This document shows positions 29,147-37,680 of a DNA stretch of 59,838 bases, one piece after another. Source of the stretch: Clostridia bacterium (GTDB lineage Bacteria; Bacillota; Limnochordia; DTU080; RSA5); assembly GCA_002919235.1 (NCBI GenBank), contig PKEX01000032.1:1-59838 (forward strand), written 5' to 3'. The notes below the pieces were generated by a model. The model saw nothing but the letters and a program-made list of their open reading frames with translations, made no database searches and was not told the origin of the DNA. Position numbers and translations under genes: made by a program. Position 1 is the first letter of the stretch; each line of letters starts with the position of its first letter.

Positions 29147-30331
29147 ATGATCGAGTACTTCGCCGACCTCCACGTCCACATCGGCCGCACCCGGCGGGGC
29201 GCTCCCGTCAAGGTGACGGCGTCCCGAGCGCTCACGCTGGAGAACATCCTGCGGGAAGCGGCGGAGCGGAAGGGGATCGACGCCGTCGCGATCGTGGATT
29301 CGGCCTCCCCGGACGTGCTGGACGAGCTGGACGCCTTGCTGCAGTGCGGCGAGATGGAGGCCCAGGAGGGCGGGGGGCTTCGCTACCGGCGGCGCCTGGC
29401 GGTCTTTCTGGCGGTGGAGGTGGGCGTCGACGTGGGCCGGGGCGAGGCTCACTTCATCGCCTACCTGCCCGACCTTCCCGCCGCCGCCGCGTTTTCCCGG
29501 GAACTCTCTCGCCACGTGACCAACGTCCGGCTGAGTTCGCAAAAGGCCCGGTTCCGGGCGGCCGATCTCGCCCGCCTCACCCGGGAGTGCGCCGGCTTTC
29601 TGGTGCCCGCCCACGCGTTCACCCCCCACAAAGGGTATTACGGGCGGAGCGCCGACCGGCTTGCGGACGCGTTCGGCCCCGAGGAGCTGGCGGTCATTCC
29701 CGCCGTGGAGCTCGGGCTCAGCTCGGACACGGCAATGGCCAGCCGCATTAGTGAGCTGGACGCTTTCGCGTTCCTCTCCAACTCCGACGCCCACTCCCTT
29801 TCCAAGATCGCGCGGGAGTACAACCGGATCCGGGCGCGGGACTTGAGCTTTGAGGCGCTCTACGCGGCCCTCAGGGGCGAGCAGGGGGGGATCGTGGCCA
29901 ACTACGGCCTCGATCCCCGCTTGGGCAAGTACTACCGCACCTTCTGCGAGGCGTGCGACGGGCACGTCCCGCTGCTGCCCGAGCGCCGCTGCCCCCGCTG
30001 CGGCAGCGACCGGATCGTGGCGGGGGTGGCAGACCGCCTGGAGGAGGTGGCCGACCGCCCGCCCGGCGGCGCCGCTCCGGCCAGGCCTCCTTACGTTCAC
30101 CAGGTGCCGCTGGAGTACGTCCCCGGCGTGGGCCCCCGTACCCTGGACCGGCTGATCGAAGTCTTCGGCAGCGAGATGCGGGTCCTGCACCACGCCACCG
30201 AGGAAGAGCTTGCCCGGGTGGTCCCGCATCCGGTGGCGCGCGCGATCGTCGCCGCGCGCACCGGCCGGCTCCGGCTGCTGGAAGGCGGCGGAGGGCGCTA
30301 CGGCCGGGTGGATCGCCCGTGCGGATTCTGA
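29147..30331 (+). CDS. Endonuclease Q-like PHP domain protein
   Basis: A 394-residue protein with three parts in the order found in endonuclease Q: a PHP phosphoesterase domain (DLHVHIGR with H9/H11, VPAHAFTPHKGYYG, FLSNSDAHSLSKI), a four-cysteine zinc ribbon (C267, C270, C282, C285), and a C-terminal helix-hairpin-helix (EYVPGVGPRTLDRLIEVFGS). Endonuclease Q cuts DNA 5' to deaminated bases such as uracil, hypoxanthine and xanthine; it was described in Thermococcales and some Bacillota. The domain architecture is seen; the activity is inferred. Confidence 0.82.
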   Translation: MIEYFADLHVHIGRTRRGAPVKVTASRALTLENILREAAERKGIDAVAIVDSASPDVLDELDALLQCGEMEAQEGGGLRYRRRLAVFLAVEVGVDVGRGEAHFIAYLPDLPAAAAFSRELSRHVTNVRLSSQKARFRAADLARLTRECAGFLVPAHAFTPHKGYYGRSADRLADAFGPEELAVIPAVELGLSSDTAMASRISELDAFAFLSNSDAHSLSKIAREYNRIRARDLSFEALYAALRGEQGGIVANYGLDPRLGKYYRTFCEACDGHVPLLPERRCPRCGSDRIVAGVADRLEEVADRPPGGAAPARPPYVHQVPLEYVPGVGPRTLDRLIEVFGSEMRVLHHATEEELARVVPHPVARAIVAARTGRLRLLEGGGGRYGRVDRPCGF

Positions 30332-30432
30332 CCAGGGAGCCCGGCAGGCGGACGACGGCATACTGGGCGGCCGGCCGTCATACCTTCTACCGCGGGCTGG
30401 GGACGAGCCTTGTCCCGAAGGAGGCGGCAGGT

Positions 30433-31077
30433 ATGGGTCTGCGCTGGCTGAAGCTGCGAGTCCGCGAGTACTTTCGCAGCCGGGCGGTGATCTACGCGCT
30501 GGTGGCCGCGCTCCTCGCCGCAGGCGCCGGCGCCGGCGCGGTGGGCGCGGGCCTTCTGGATGGGACGGACCGGGCCGAACTGGCGGAGTTCGTGGACGAG
30601 TACGTACGGCAGGCGGGGGACGGCGGTCTCAGCGCAGCGCCGGCCGACCCCCGGGACTTTTGGACGGAGCTGGCCCGCAGCGCCCTCCTTCCCTGGGTCC
30701 TGGGACTTTCGGTCATCGGCGCCCCTTTGGCCCTGGTCCTGGTCTTCTTACGCGGCTTTGCCGTCGGCTTCACCGTCCGGTTTCTCGTCGAGGAGTTTTC
30801 CGTCCACGGCGCGATCTTGAGCCTGGTCTCGGTGGCGCCGCACAGCGCCCTGATCCTCTTCGGCGTCGCGCTGGCGGCGGGAGCCGGGCTTGCCTTTGCC
30901 GCAGGGGCCGTCCGGATCCTGACCGGCCGGGCGGTGACGGAACCGGTTTACCGGCACCTGGCCGCCGCGATCCTGCTCTGCGCCGTGGCCTCCGGGAGCG
31001 TCGCCGCCGGCGCATGGCTGCAGGCACGCGTGGCCCCGGTCTTGACGGGCATGGTCTTCCGCTGGCTGCCGATGTGA
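30433..31077 (+). CDS. spoIIM: Stage II sporulation protein M
   Basis: Membrane component of the SpoIIDMP machine that drives septal peptidoglycan remodelling and engulfment. The 214 residues match the family: N-terminal helix after REYFRSRAVIYALVA, then LLPWVLGLSVIGAPLALVLVFLRGFAVGFTVRFL, and two further helices, giving about five membrane segments. ATG 30433 is chosen for its GAAGGAGG site; the frame is open upstream but overlaps the preceding gene without conserved sequence. spoIID and spoIIP are not in the window. Confidence 0.88.
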   Translation: MGLRWLKLRVREYFRSRAVIYALVAALLAAGAGAGAVGAGLLDGTDRAELAEFVDEYVRQAGDGGLSAAPADPRDFWTELARSALLPWVLGLSVIGAPLALVLVFLRGFAVGFTVRFLVEEFSVHGAILSLVSVAPHSALILFGVALAAGAGLAFAAGAVRILTGRAVTEPVYRHLAAAILLCAVASGSVAAGAWLQARVAPVLTGMVFRWLPM

Positions 31078-31199
31078 GCCCGGCGCCGGGGGCAGGGCAG
31101 GGGCGGCGGAATCATCCTTCGAAGTTGTTCTCGCCGGCGGGCACCGTCGGGCGCGTCACGACGCCCGCCCGATGAGCCGCCCGCTGGGGGAGGTGCTGC

Positions 31200-32381
31200 A
31201 TGGACATTCGCCGCGTGATCTTGATCGTCTTGGACAGCGTCGGGATCGGTGAGGCGCCCGACGCGGCCCGCTACGGCGACGAAGGCAGCAACACGCTGGC
31301 CAACACCGCCCGGGCCGTGGGCGGGCTCCACCTGCCAAACCTGGCCCGCCTCGGGCTGGGAAAACTGGCGCCGATCCCGGGGGTGCCCGACGAACCTCAT
31401 CCTCAAGGCGCGTACGGGATCATGCAGGAGCAGTCGGCGGGGAAAGACACCACCACGGGCCACTGGGAGATCGCCGGGTTGATCCTGGATCGGCCGTTTC
31501 CTACCTATCCGGAAGGGTTTCCGCCCGAAGTGATCCGCCCCTTCGAAGAGGCCGTCGGCCGCCGGGTGCTGGGGAACAAGCCGGCCTCGGGGACCGCTAT
31601 CATCGAAGAACTGGGCGAAGAGCATATGAAGACGGGCCGGCCCATCGTGTACACCTCGGCGGACAGCGTCTTTCAGATCGCGGCTCACGAAGAAGTGATT
31701 TCCAGGGAAGAGCTTTACCGGATGTGCGCCGTCGCCCGGGAGATCCTGCAGGGCGAGCATGCGGTGGGCCGCGTCATCGCGCGGCCTTTCGCCGGGCGGC
31801 CGGGAGCCTTCCGGAGAACCGACGGGCGGAAGGACTTCAGCCTGCCGCCGCCGCGCCCGACGGTGCTGGACCTGCTGGCGGCAAAGGGCGTGCACGTCCA
31901 CGGGGTGGGCAAGATCAACGACATCTTCGCCGGCCGGGGCATTCAGACGGCGGTGCCGACCCGGGACAACATGGACACCGTCGACAAGACCCTGGAGGCC
32001 ATGCGGAGTCTGGAAGGACCGGCGATGATCTTCGCCAACTGCGTCGACTTCGACAGCGTCTACGGCCACCGCAACGACGCGCCGGGCTACGCCCGGGCGC
32101 TGGAGGCGTTTGACGCCCGGGTGCCCGAGCTCCTGGCCGCGCTGCAGGAAGGCGACCTGTTGATCCTCACGGCCGATCACGGCTGCGATCCCACCACACC
32201 CAGCACCGATCACTCCCGGGAGCGGGTGCCCTTGCTGGTCACCGGCTTCGGAATCCGCCCTGCCGCGCTGGGCCTGCGGCAGACGTACGCCGACGTGGCG
32301 GCGACCGTCGCCGACCTGTTCGGCTGCCCGGCCCCGGAGGCAGGGGAAAGCTTCTATCCGGCGATCCGGGGGAGGGTCTGA
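31200..32381 (+). CDS. deoB: Phosphopentomutase
   Basis: Interconverts (deoxy)ribose 1-phosphate and 5-phosphate in nucleoside salvage; alkaline phosphatase superfamily with two Mn ions. The 393 residues include [41 protein letters not shown] with the catalytic Thr, [16 protein letters not shown] and [19 protein letters not shown]. It precedes the pyrimidine phosphorylase gene by two bases, so the two act in sequence on released pentose 1-phosphate. Confidence 0.97.
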   Translation: MDIRRVILIVLDSVGIGEAPDAARYGDEGSNTLANTARAVGGLHLPNLARLGLGKLAPIPGVPDEPHPQGAYGIMQEQSAGKDTTTGHWEIAGLILDRPFPTYPEGFPPEVIRPFEEAVGRRVLGNKPASGTAIIEELGEEHMKTGRPIVYTSADSVFQIAAHEEVISREELYRMCAVAREILQGEHAVGRVIARPFAGRPGAFRRTDGRKDFSLPPPRPTVLDLLAAKGVHVHGVGKINDIFAGRGIQTAVPTRDNMDTVDKTLEAMRSLEGPAMIFANCVDFDSVYGHRNDAPGYARALEAFDARVPELLAALQEGDLLILTADHGCDPTTPSTDHSRERVPLLVTGFGIRPAALGLRQTYADVAATVADLFGCPAPEAGESFYPAIRGRV

Positions 32382-32383
32382 CG

Positions 32384-33691
32384 GTGCGCGCGCAGGACCT
32401 CATCGCCAAGAAGCGGGACGGCGGCGAGCTGACCGCGGACGAGATCCGCTATCTGGTCCACGGGTACACCCGCGGGGAGATCCCCGACTACCAGATGGCC
32501 GCCTTCCTCATGGCCGTGTACTTCCGCGGCATGAGCGCCGCAGAGACCACGCACCTCACCTGGGCCATCGTGGAGTCGGGAGAGCGGGTGGACTTGAGCG
32601 GGGCTCCCGGCGTGAAAGTGGACAAGCACTCCACCGGCGGCGTGGGGGACAAGACCACGCTGGCTCTGGTGCCGCTGGTGGCCGCCGCCGGCGTGCCGGT
32701 GGCCAAGATGTCCGGCCGGGCGCTGGGCCACACCGGGGGTACCGTGGACAAGCTGGAGTCCATCCCCGGTTTCCGCACCGGACTCTCACCCGCGGAGTTT
32801 ATTGAACAGCTCCGGCGAGTGGGCGCGGTGATCGCGGGCCAGAGCCGGGACGTGACGCCCGCCGACAAAGCCATCTACGCCCTGCGGGACGTGACCGGGA
32901 CCGTGGAGAGCATCCCGCTGATCGCTTCCAGCGTCATGTCGAAAAAGATCGCGTCGGGCGCCGACGCCTTCGTCCTCGACGTCAAGGTGGGCCGGGGTGC
33001 GTTCATGAAGGAGCTCTCCCAGGCGCAGGCCCTGGCCGAGGCCATGATCGGCATCGCCCGGCTCTCCCGGCGGCGGGCCGTCGCGTGGATCACCTCCATG
33101 GAGCAGCCTTTGGGCTGTGCGGTGGGGAACGCGCTGGAGGTGGCGGAGGCCATCGAGGCGCTGAAGGGCGAGGGCCCCCGCGACGTTGAGGAACTGGTGG
33201 TGGCGCTGGCGGGCGAGATGATCTACCTCGGGGAAAAGGCGGCGGACCCCGGGGAGGGCAAGAAGCGGGCGGCGGAGATCCTCCGCAGCGGCGCGGCGCT
33301 GGCCAAGTTCCGTGAGCTGGTGGCAGCGCAGGGCGGCGACCCGGGCGTGGTCGACGACCCCGAATCGCTCCTGGTCGCACCTGTAAAGGCGGACGTGGCT
33401 GCGCCTTCGGGCGGCTGGGTCGCGGCCGTAGATTCGTACGCCGTCGGCCTGGCCACGATGGCGCTGGGCGCTGGGAGAGTTCGGAAGGAAGACGCGATCG
33501 ACCCGTCGGTGGGCATCGTGCTGCGCAAAAAGGTGGGAGATGCCGTCCGCCCGGGGGAAAGCCTGGCGACCGTCCACGCCCGCAGCGACGAGGAGGCGGA
33601 TACAGCGGCGACGGCGGTTCTCGGCGCGTATTCCATCGAGTCGCAGCCGGCAAAGCCTCCGGCGCTCCTCATTCAAAGGCTTGAAAGCTGA
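32384..33691 (+). CDS. pdp: Pyrimidine-nucleoside phosphorylase
   Basis: Phosphorolysis of uridine, thymidine and deoxyuridine to the base and (deoxy)ribose 1-phosphate, which DeoB then uses. The 435 residues show the phosphate-binding KHSTGGVGDKTT motif, KMSGRALGHTGGTVDKLES, the ALRDVTGTVESIPLIASSVMSKK block and a C-terminal alpha/beta domain. GTG start directly after deoB. B. subtilis has a purine phosphorylase gene at the same place in the dacF-spoIIA region, so this is a functional swap at a conserved site. Confidence 0.95.
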   Translation: MRAQDLIAKKRDGGELTADEIRYLVHGYTRGEIPDYQMAAFLMAVYFRGMSAAETTHLTWAIVESGERVDLSGAPGVKVDKHSTGGVGDKTTLALVPLVAAAGVPVAKMSGRALGHTGGTVDKLESIPGFRTGLSPAEFIEQLRRVGAVIAGQSRDVTPADKAIYALRDVTGTVESIPLIASSVMSKKIASGADAFVLDVKVGRGAFMKELSQAQALAEAMIGIARLSRRRAVAWITSMEQPLGCAVGNALEVAEAIEALKGEGPRDVEELVVALAGEMIYLGEKAADPGEGKKRAAEILRSGAALAKFRELVAAQGGDPGVVDDPESLLVAPVKADVAAPSGGWVAAVDSYAVGLATMALGAGRVRKEDAIDPSVGIVLRKKVGDAVRPGESLATVHARSDEEADTAATAVLGAYSIESQPAKPPALLIQRLES

Positions 33692-33807
33692 GCGTGCTCT
33701 CTCTCCCGCTCCAGCCTCGTATATCCGGGGTCCCGCCGGAATAGGATGGACTAGACAAGCAAGGACGGGACGCCCGGCGCCCCGCCCGAGGGGAGGAGCA
33801 CCGTGCC

Positions 33808-34995
33808 GTGAAGCGTTCCAGAACCGCGATCCGTGTGCTGATACCGTGGCTTCTCACGCTGGCCGCCGCCGTCTGGACCGCGGCGCCTTCGCAGGCGGCC
33901 GCCATCCCGCTGAACTCGAAAGCGGCCGTGCTCATGGATTACCAGACGGGCCGGGTGCTCTACGCCCACAACGAGCACGAACCGCTTCCTCCGGCCAGCG
34001 TCACCAAAGTGATGACGCTCCTCTTGGCGCTCGAGGCCGTCCGTGACGGGAAGGCGAGCCTCGATGACCTGGTGGTGGCGAGCGAGTACGCCGCGAGCAT
34101 GGGCGGGACCCAGATCTGGCTCGAGCCCGGCGAGCGGATGCCCCTGCGCGACCTGCTTTACGCGATCGCCGTCGGTTCCGCGAACGACGCGGCGGTGGCG
34201 GTCGCCGAGCACTTGGGCGGCACGGAGCAGGCCTTTGTCGAAATGATGAACGCGAAGGCACAAGCCTTGGGCATGCGAAACACCCGCTTTGCCAACCCTT
34301 CGGGGCTTCCTCCCCAGACCGTAGGCAAGCAGGGACCTCACGTGATGAGCGCCTACGACATCGCCCTCATGTCCCGCTACGCCGTCTCCCTTCCGGGCTT
34401 TCTCGAGTACACGTCCACCTGGGGGCCCGTCGTCATGCGGCAGGGCACCCTGGAAAAGCCCGTCCTCTGGAACTACAACCGGATGCTGAGGAGCTACTCC
34501 GGGATGGACGGCATCAAGACGGGGATGACCAGCGAGGCGGGGTACTGCCTGGCGGCCACGGCCGCCCGGGACGGGCTGCGGCTGATCGCCGTCGCCTTGG
34601 GGGCGCCGACGGCCGCGGCCAGGGACGAGGACATCCGCAGGCTCCTCGACTTCGGCTTCAGCCAGCTCAAGGCGGAGATCGTCGCCAAGAAGGGCGACGT
34701 CTTGGCGGAGGTGGACGTGATCAAGGGGAGAGAGAAGCGCCTCGCGCTGGTGGCCGGGGCGGACCTCGCGGTCTCGATGCCCCGCGACTCGGAGAGCCGG
34801 CCCGAGACGGAAATCGTGTTCGAGCGCCGGCCGGTCGCGCCCATCGAGGAGGGAGAAGTCCTGGCGCAGTTGGTGGCCCGCCTGGACGGCGAGGAGGTAG
34901 GCCGGGTTCCCTTGATGGCCGAGCGCGGGGTGGCGCGGGCGCCTCTCTTTCTCCTGGTGGGCAGGTATTTCCTGGAGATCACGAGGCTGTTCTAG
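33808..34995 (+). CDS. dacF: D-alanyl-D-alanine carboxypeptidase (DacF/PBP5 type)
   Basis: Trims the terminal D-Ala of peptidoglycan stem peptides at the outer face of the membrane. The 395 residues have a signal peptide (about 1-31, ending SQAAA), the SxxK motif SVTK (S64, K67), the SAND variant of the SxN motif, and KTG in IKTGMTSEAG. A C-terminal beta domain and an amphipathic end (FLLVGRYFLEITRLF) probably attach it to the membrane. In B. subtilis dacF leads the spoIIA operon and is forespore-expressed; the same order is kept here. Confidence 0.95.
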   Translation: MKRSRTAIRVLIPWLLTLAAAVWTAAPSQAAAIPLNSKAAVLMDYQTGRVLYAHNEHEPLPPASVTKVMTLLLALEAVRDGKASLDDLVVASEYAASMGGTQIWLEPGERMPLRDLLYAIAVGSANDAAVAVAEHLGGTEQAFVEMMNAKAQALGMRNTRFANPSGLPPQTVGKQGPHVMSAYDIALMSRYAVSLPGFLEYTSTWGPVVMRQGTLEKPVLWNYNRMLRSYSGMDGIKTGMTSEAGYCLAATAARDGLRLIAVALGAPTAAARDEDIRRLLDFGFSQLKAEIVAKKGDVLAEVDVIKGREKRLALVAGADLAVSMPRDSESRPETEIVFERRPVAPIEEGEVLAQLVARLDGEEVGRVPLMAERGVARAPLFLLVGRYFLEITRLF

Positions 34996-35027
34996 AGAAG
35001 ACGAAACCGCCCGGCGCTCCTCGACAA

Positions 35028-35052
35028 AGGAATCCCGTCCCGAGGCTTGAAG
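35028..35052 (+). promoter_or_regulatory. Possible sigma-H promoter before spoIIAA
   Basis: AGGAATC (35028-35034) followed 14 bases later by GAAG (35049-35052) resembles the sigma-H pattern AGGAWWW ... GAAT with one mismatch and correct spacing. It lies between dacF and spoIIAA, where B. subtilis has its sigma-H promoter. The match is short and could be chance. Confidence 0.33.
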
Positions 35053-35115
35053 GTATGGCTACTCCTACCGGAAGCCCGGGACGTTTCTTTGTGTGCGAGG
35101 AAGGAGGAACCGGCC

Positions 35116-35454
35116 TTGGGCGCATCGATGAAGGTTCTCGGGGAGACGCTCATCGTCACGCTCGACGGCGAATTGGACGTGCACAGCGCGTCGGAGTTTC
35201 GGGCCGCGGTCACCGGCGCCTTCGACGAGCGGCCTCGCCTCAGGAACCTGGTCCTGCTCATGCACGGGGTCACCTTTGTGGACAGCTCCGGCATCGGGGC
35301 GATTCTCGGCCGCTTGAAAGAGGTTTCCGCCCGGGGCGGAAGGCTCGCAGTGGTGGGCTTGCAGACTCCGGTGGAGAGGGCCTTTGCCATGTCGGGCGTG
35401 TTGAAGCGCATCTCCGTGCACGACTCCGAGGGCCAGGCCCTCGCGAGCCTCTGA
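35116..35454 (+). CDS. spoIIAA: Anti-sigma F factor antagonist SpoIIAA
   Basis: STAS-domain anti-anti-sigma factor; unphosphorylated SpoIIAA frees SigF from SpoIIAB in the forespore. The 112 residues contain the phosphorylation-site motif FVDSSGIGAILGRLKEV (the first or second Ser of DSSG is the target in the family) and GRLAVVGLQTPVERAF. TTG 35116 is preceded by AAGGAGGA at good spacing; ATG 35128 is an alternative four codons later. It is followed by spoIIAB and sigF. Confidence 0.94.
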   Translation: MGASMKVLGETLIVTLDGELDVHSASEFRAAVTGAFDERPRLRNLVLLMHGVTFVDSSGIGAILGRLKEVSARGGRLAVVGLQTPVERAFAMSGVLKRISVHDSEGQALASL

Positions 35455-35465
35455 GTAGGAGGGCG

Positions 35466-35936
35466 ATGCAGATGACTCACGCCAGCGACTACGTCATCAT
35501 GGAGTTTCCCAGCCTTCCTGAGAACGTCGGCTTCGCCCGCAGCGCGGCGGCGGTGTTCGCCTCCCGGCTGGATTTCACCTTGGACGAGCTGGACGACATC
35601 CGGATGGCGGTCTCCGAAGCAGTGACCAACGCCGTGGTGCACGCCTACGAGAACGGGCCGGGCATCGTCCGCATCACCGCCGAAGTGGCCGGCGGCCAAC
35701 TGGTCATCACCGTGGAGGACCGCGGCAAGGGGATCCCCGACGTGGAGTGGGCGAAACAGCCCGCCAACACCACTGCGCCCGACGAGCACCTGGGCCTTGG
35801 GTTTCACTTCATCGGCGTCTGCATGGACGGGTACGACGTCGAATCCCGGGTCGGCGGGGGCACCCGCATCCGCATGGTGAAGCGGCCCGCTCAAGCCAAG
35901 AGGCAGGAGCCTGCCGCGTCCTCGTCTTCGCAGTGA
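35466..35936 (+). CDS. spoIIAB: Anti-sigma F factor SpoIIAB (serine kinase)
   Basis: GHKL-type ATPase that binds and inhibits SigF and phosphorylates SpoIIAA. The 156 residues include the N-box (AVSEAVTNAVVHAYE), the G1 box (VEDRGKGIPD) and a glycine-rich lid and G2 region (EHLGLGFHFIGVCMDGYDV, then GGGTRIRMVK). ATG 35466 follows TAGGAGGG. An in-frame extension upstream is out-of-frame reading of spoIIAA. The C-terminal 15 residues are a low-complexity tail. Confidence 0.95.
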   Translation: MQMTHASDYVIMEFPSLPENVGFARSAAAVFASRLDFTLDELDDIRMAVSEAVTNAVVHAYENGPGIVRITAEVAGGQLVITVEDRGKGIPDVEWAKQPANTTAPDEHLGLGFHFIGVCMDGYDVESRVGGGTRIRMVKRPAQAKRQEPAASSSSQ

Positions 35937-36005
35937 CGGGCCGCAGGCGCCCCGCGCCGGCGGCCGCCGGACGCGGGAAGGGCCCTCCACGGAAGGGGGT
36001 GCGCG

Positions 36006-36770
36006 ATGGAGACCAGGCCCCACCTGGCTCTGCCGCCGGGGCCCCGGCTCAGCCCGCCGGAAACCCGGGCGCTGATCGCCCGGGCCCGGGAAGGCGACCG
36101 TGAGGCCAGGGAGCGGTTGATCGAAGCCAACCTGCGCTTGGTGATGAGCGTCGCGCGCCGGTTTCTCGGTCGCGGCCGCGAGCTTGAGGACTTGTTCCAA
36201 GCGGGCTGCGTCGGCCTGATGCGGGCGGTAGACCGGTTCGACCTCGGCTACGACGTGGCGTTTTCCACCTACGCGGTGCCGCTGATCGCCGGCGAGATCC
36301 AGAGGTTCCTGCGGGAGGACCGGCCCTTCAGGGTGAGCCGCGCGCTCCAGGCGCTCGCGAGCCGCGTGGAGGAGGCGAGGAACGCCCTCAGTCACGAGCT
36401 GGGACGTTCGCCCACTCCGGCGGAGGTGGCCGAGCGACTGGGCGTGCCGAAGGAGGACGTCGTCGCCGCCCTGGAGGCGGCGGCGCCCGTGGCCAGCCTG
36501 GACCAGACGCTGGAGGACGATGAAGGCCAGGGGACGCCGCTCATCGACCGGGTCCGGGTGGAGGAAGAGGCTCCCCTGCCCATCGAGCACCTGGCTCTTC
36601 GCCAGGTGCTGCAGGCCTTGAAGGAAGAGGAGCGGGAGTTTGTCATCGCCCGGTTCGTCCGGCGGATGTCGCAAGCGGAGGTGGCCGCGGCGATGGGATG
36701 TTCGCAGCCGCACGTCTCCCGCATGGAACGGCGGATCCTCGACCGCCTCCGCCGCCTGTGGAACGGGTAG
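36006..36770 (+). CDS. sigF: Forespore sigma factor SigF (SpoIIAC)
   Basis: First compartment-specific sporulation sigma factor. The 254-residue length matches B. subtilis SigF. Conserved region 2 (IEANLRLVMSVARRFLGRGRELEDLFQAGCVGLMRAVDRFD, then FSTYAVPLIAGEIQRFLREDR), region 3 (VSRALQALASRVEEARNAL) and region 4 with a helix-turn-helix (MSQAEVAAAMGCSQPHVSRMERRIL) are all intact. It is held inactive by SpoIIAB, encoded 69 bases upstream. The 175 bases after it hold no gene that I can support. Confidence 0.95.
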   Translation: METRPHLALPPGPRLSPPETRALIARAREGDREARERLIEANLRLVMSVARRFLGRGRELEDLFQAGCVGLMRAVDRFDLGYDVAFSTYAVPLIAGEIQRFLREDRPFRVSRALQALASRVEEARNALSHELGRSPTPAEVAERLGVPKEDVVAALEAAAPVASLDQTLEDDEGQGTPLIDRVRVEEEAPLPIEHLALRQVLQALKEEEREFVIARFVRRMSQAEVAAAMGCSQPHVSRMERRILDRLRRLWNG

Positions 36771-36945
36771 TCCCTGCGCTGCCTACAATTGCTTGGAGGT
36801 CGGCTCTTCCGGACGCGAGAATAGCTGCCTCACAACCAGCGATCGGTTCCCCCGAAACGCCGCAGCAGACGACGACCGCGGGGCCCGGAGCGCCTTCCGG
36901 CTGCCCGGACGGCCCAGGGGCAGGTCCGCGTAAGGAGTGGCAGCG

Positions 36946-37515
36946 ATGATCATTCGCGGGGAGAAGGTCTTCCTCAGGCCGATCCGGCCGTCCGACTTTC
37001 CCAAGCTTGCCGCCTGGAGCCGCGACCGGGAAATCGCCCGCTACGTCGGGGGCCAATACCCCACACGCCTGGAAGAGTACGCAGAGTGGCACCGCAGGCT
37101 GCAAAGCGACCGGCACAGCCACCACCTGGCCATTTCCACCCACGACGACGTCCTCATCGGTCACATTGAACTGGACCACATCGCCTGGCGCAGCGGCGAC
37201 GCGGAGCTGCGCATCCGGATCGGCGAGAAGAGCTTTTGGGACCAGGGATACGGCACCGACGCCGTGCGGACCCTGGTGGAGTACGCCTTCCGGTCGATGC
37301 GGCTTTCCCGGGTCTACCTGCGGGTGTTCACCTCCAACGTCCGGGCGATCCGCTGCTACGAGAAAGTGGGATTCCGCAAAGAGGGGCGCTTGACCCGCCC
37401 CGGCCCCGACGGGCGGCTGGCCACCATCCTCCTGATGCGGATCACCCGCGCCGATCTGGCAGCCCGCCGGCGCGGCGGCCGCAGGGATCCCCGCGCGGAA
37501 GCGAAGGCCGGGTAA
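36946..37515 (+). CDS. GNAT family N-acetyltransferase (RimJ/RimL-like)
   Basis: A 189-residue acetyltransferase of the RimJ/RimL/SpeG-like GNAT group. Signatures: VFLRPIRPSDFPKLAAW at the N-terminus, IGHIELDHIAWRSGDAELRIRIGE, the acetyl-CoA loop FWDQGYGTDAVRTLVEYAF, and VFTSNVRAIRCYEKVGFRKEGRL. ATG 36946 has an AAGGAG at 8 bases; GTG 36937 overlaps that site and is less likely. Substrate unknown (ribosomal protein N-termini or small molecules). A terminator follows. Confidence 0.88.
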   Translation: MIIRGEKVFLRPIRPSDFPKLAAWSRDREIARYVGGQYPTRLEEYAEWHRRLQSDRHSHHLAISTHDDVLIGHIELDHIAWRSGDAELRIRIGEKSFWDQGYGTDAVRTLVEYAFRSMRLSRVYLRVFTSNVRAIRCYEKVGFRKEGRLTRPGPDGRLATILLMRITRADLAARRRGGRRDPRAEAKAG

Positions 37516-37592
37516 GTGATCCCCGTCACGCTCCGGGGCGCGAAAATCCCATTTTATCCGACAGGAACAGCGCTTTCCTTGTCGAACCTACA

Positions 37593-37628
37593 CCGGGACG
37601 CACCCCATCCGTGCGTCCCGGATTTTTT
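37593..37628 (+). terminator. Strong intrinsic terminator before the exbB cluster
   Basis: CCGGGACGCAC (37593-37603) pairs perfectly with GTGCGTCCCGG (37611-37621), 11 bp with a 7-base loop, followed by A and six T. It ends transcription of the acetyltransferase gene. The 52 bases between it and the exbB start contain no visible promoter, so it may instead act as an attenuator for the cluster. Confidence 0.9.
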
Positions 37629-37680
37629 CCCCGCACCATTCCTCTTCAGGCACCAGTCGGAATCGGAGGTCGATCGGCAG

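Noticed and set aside
27968-30361. 797-codon minus-strand frame opposite the DUF3866 and endonuclease Q-like genes
   Set aside because: Pro/Arg/His-rich with no motif; both plus-strand genes have clear domains and ribosome sites.
36771-36945. Possible gene or promoter (TACAAT at 36784) between sigF and the acetyltransferase
   Set aside because: Frames here lack domain signal and overlap on both strands; TACAAT has no -35 partner.
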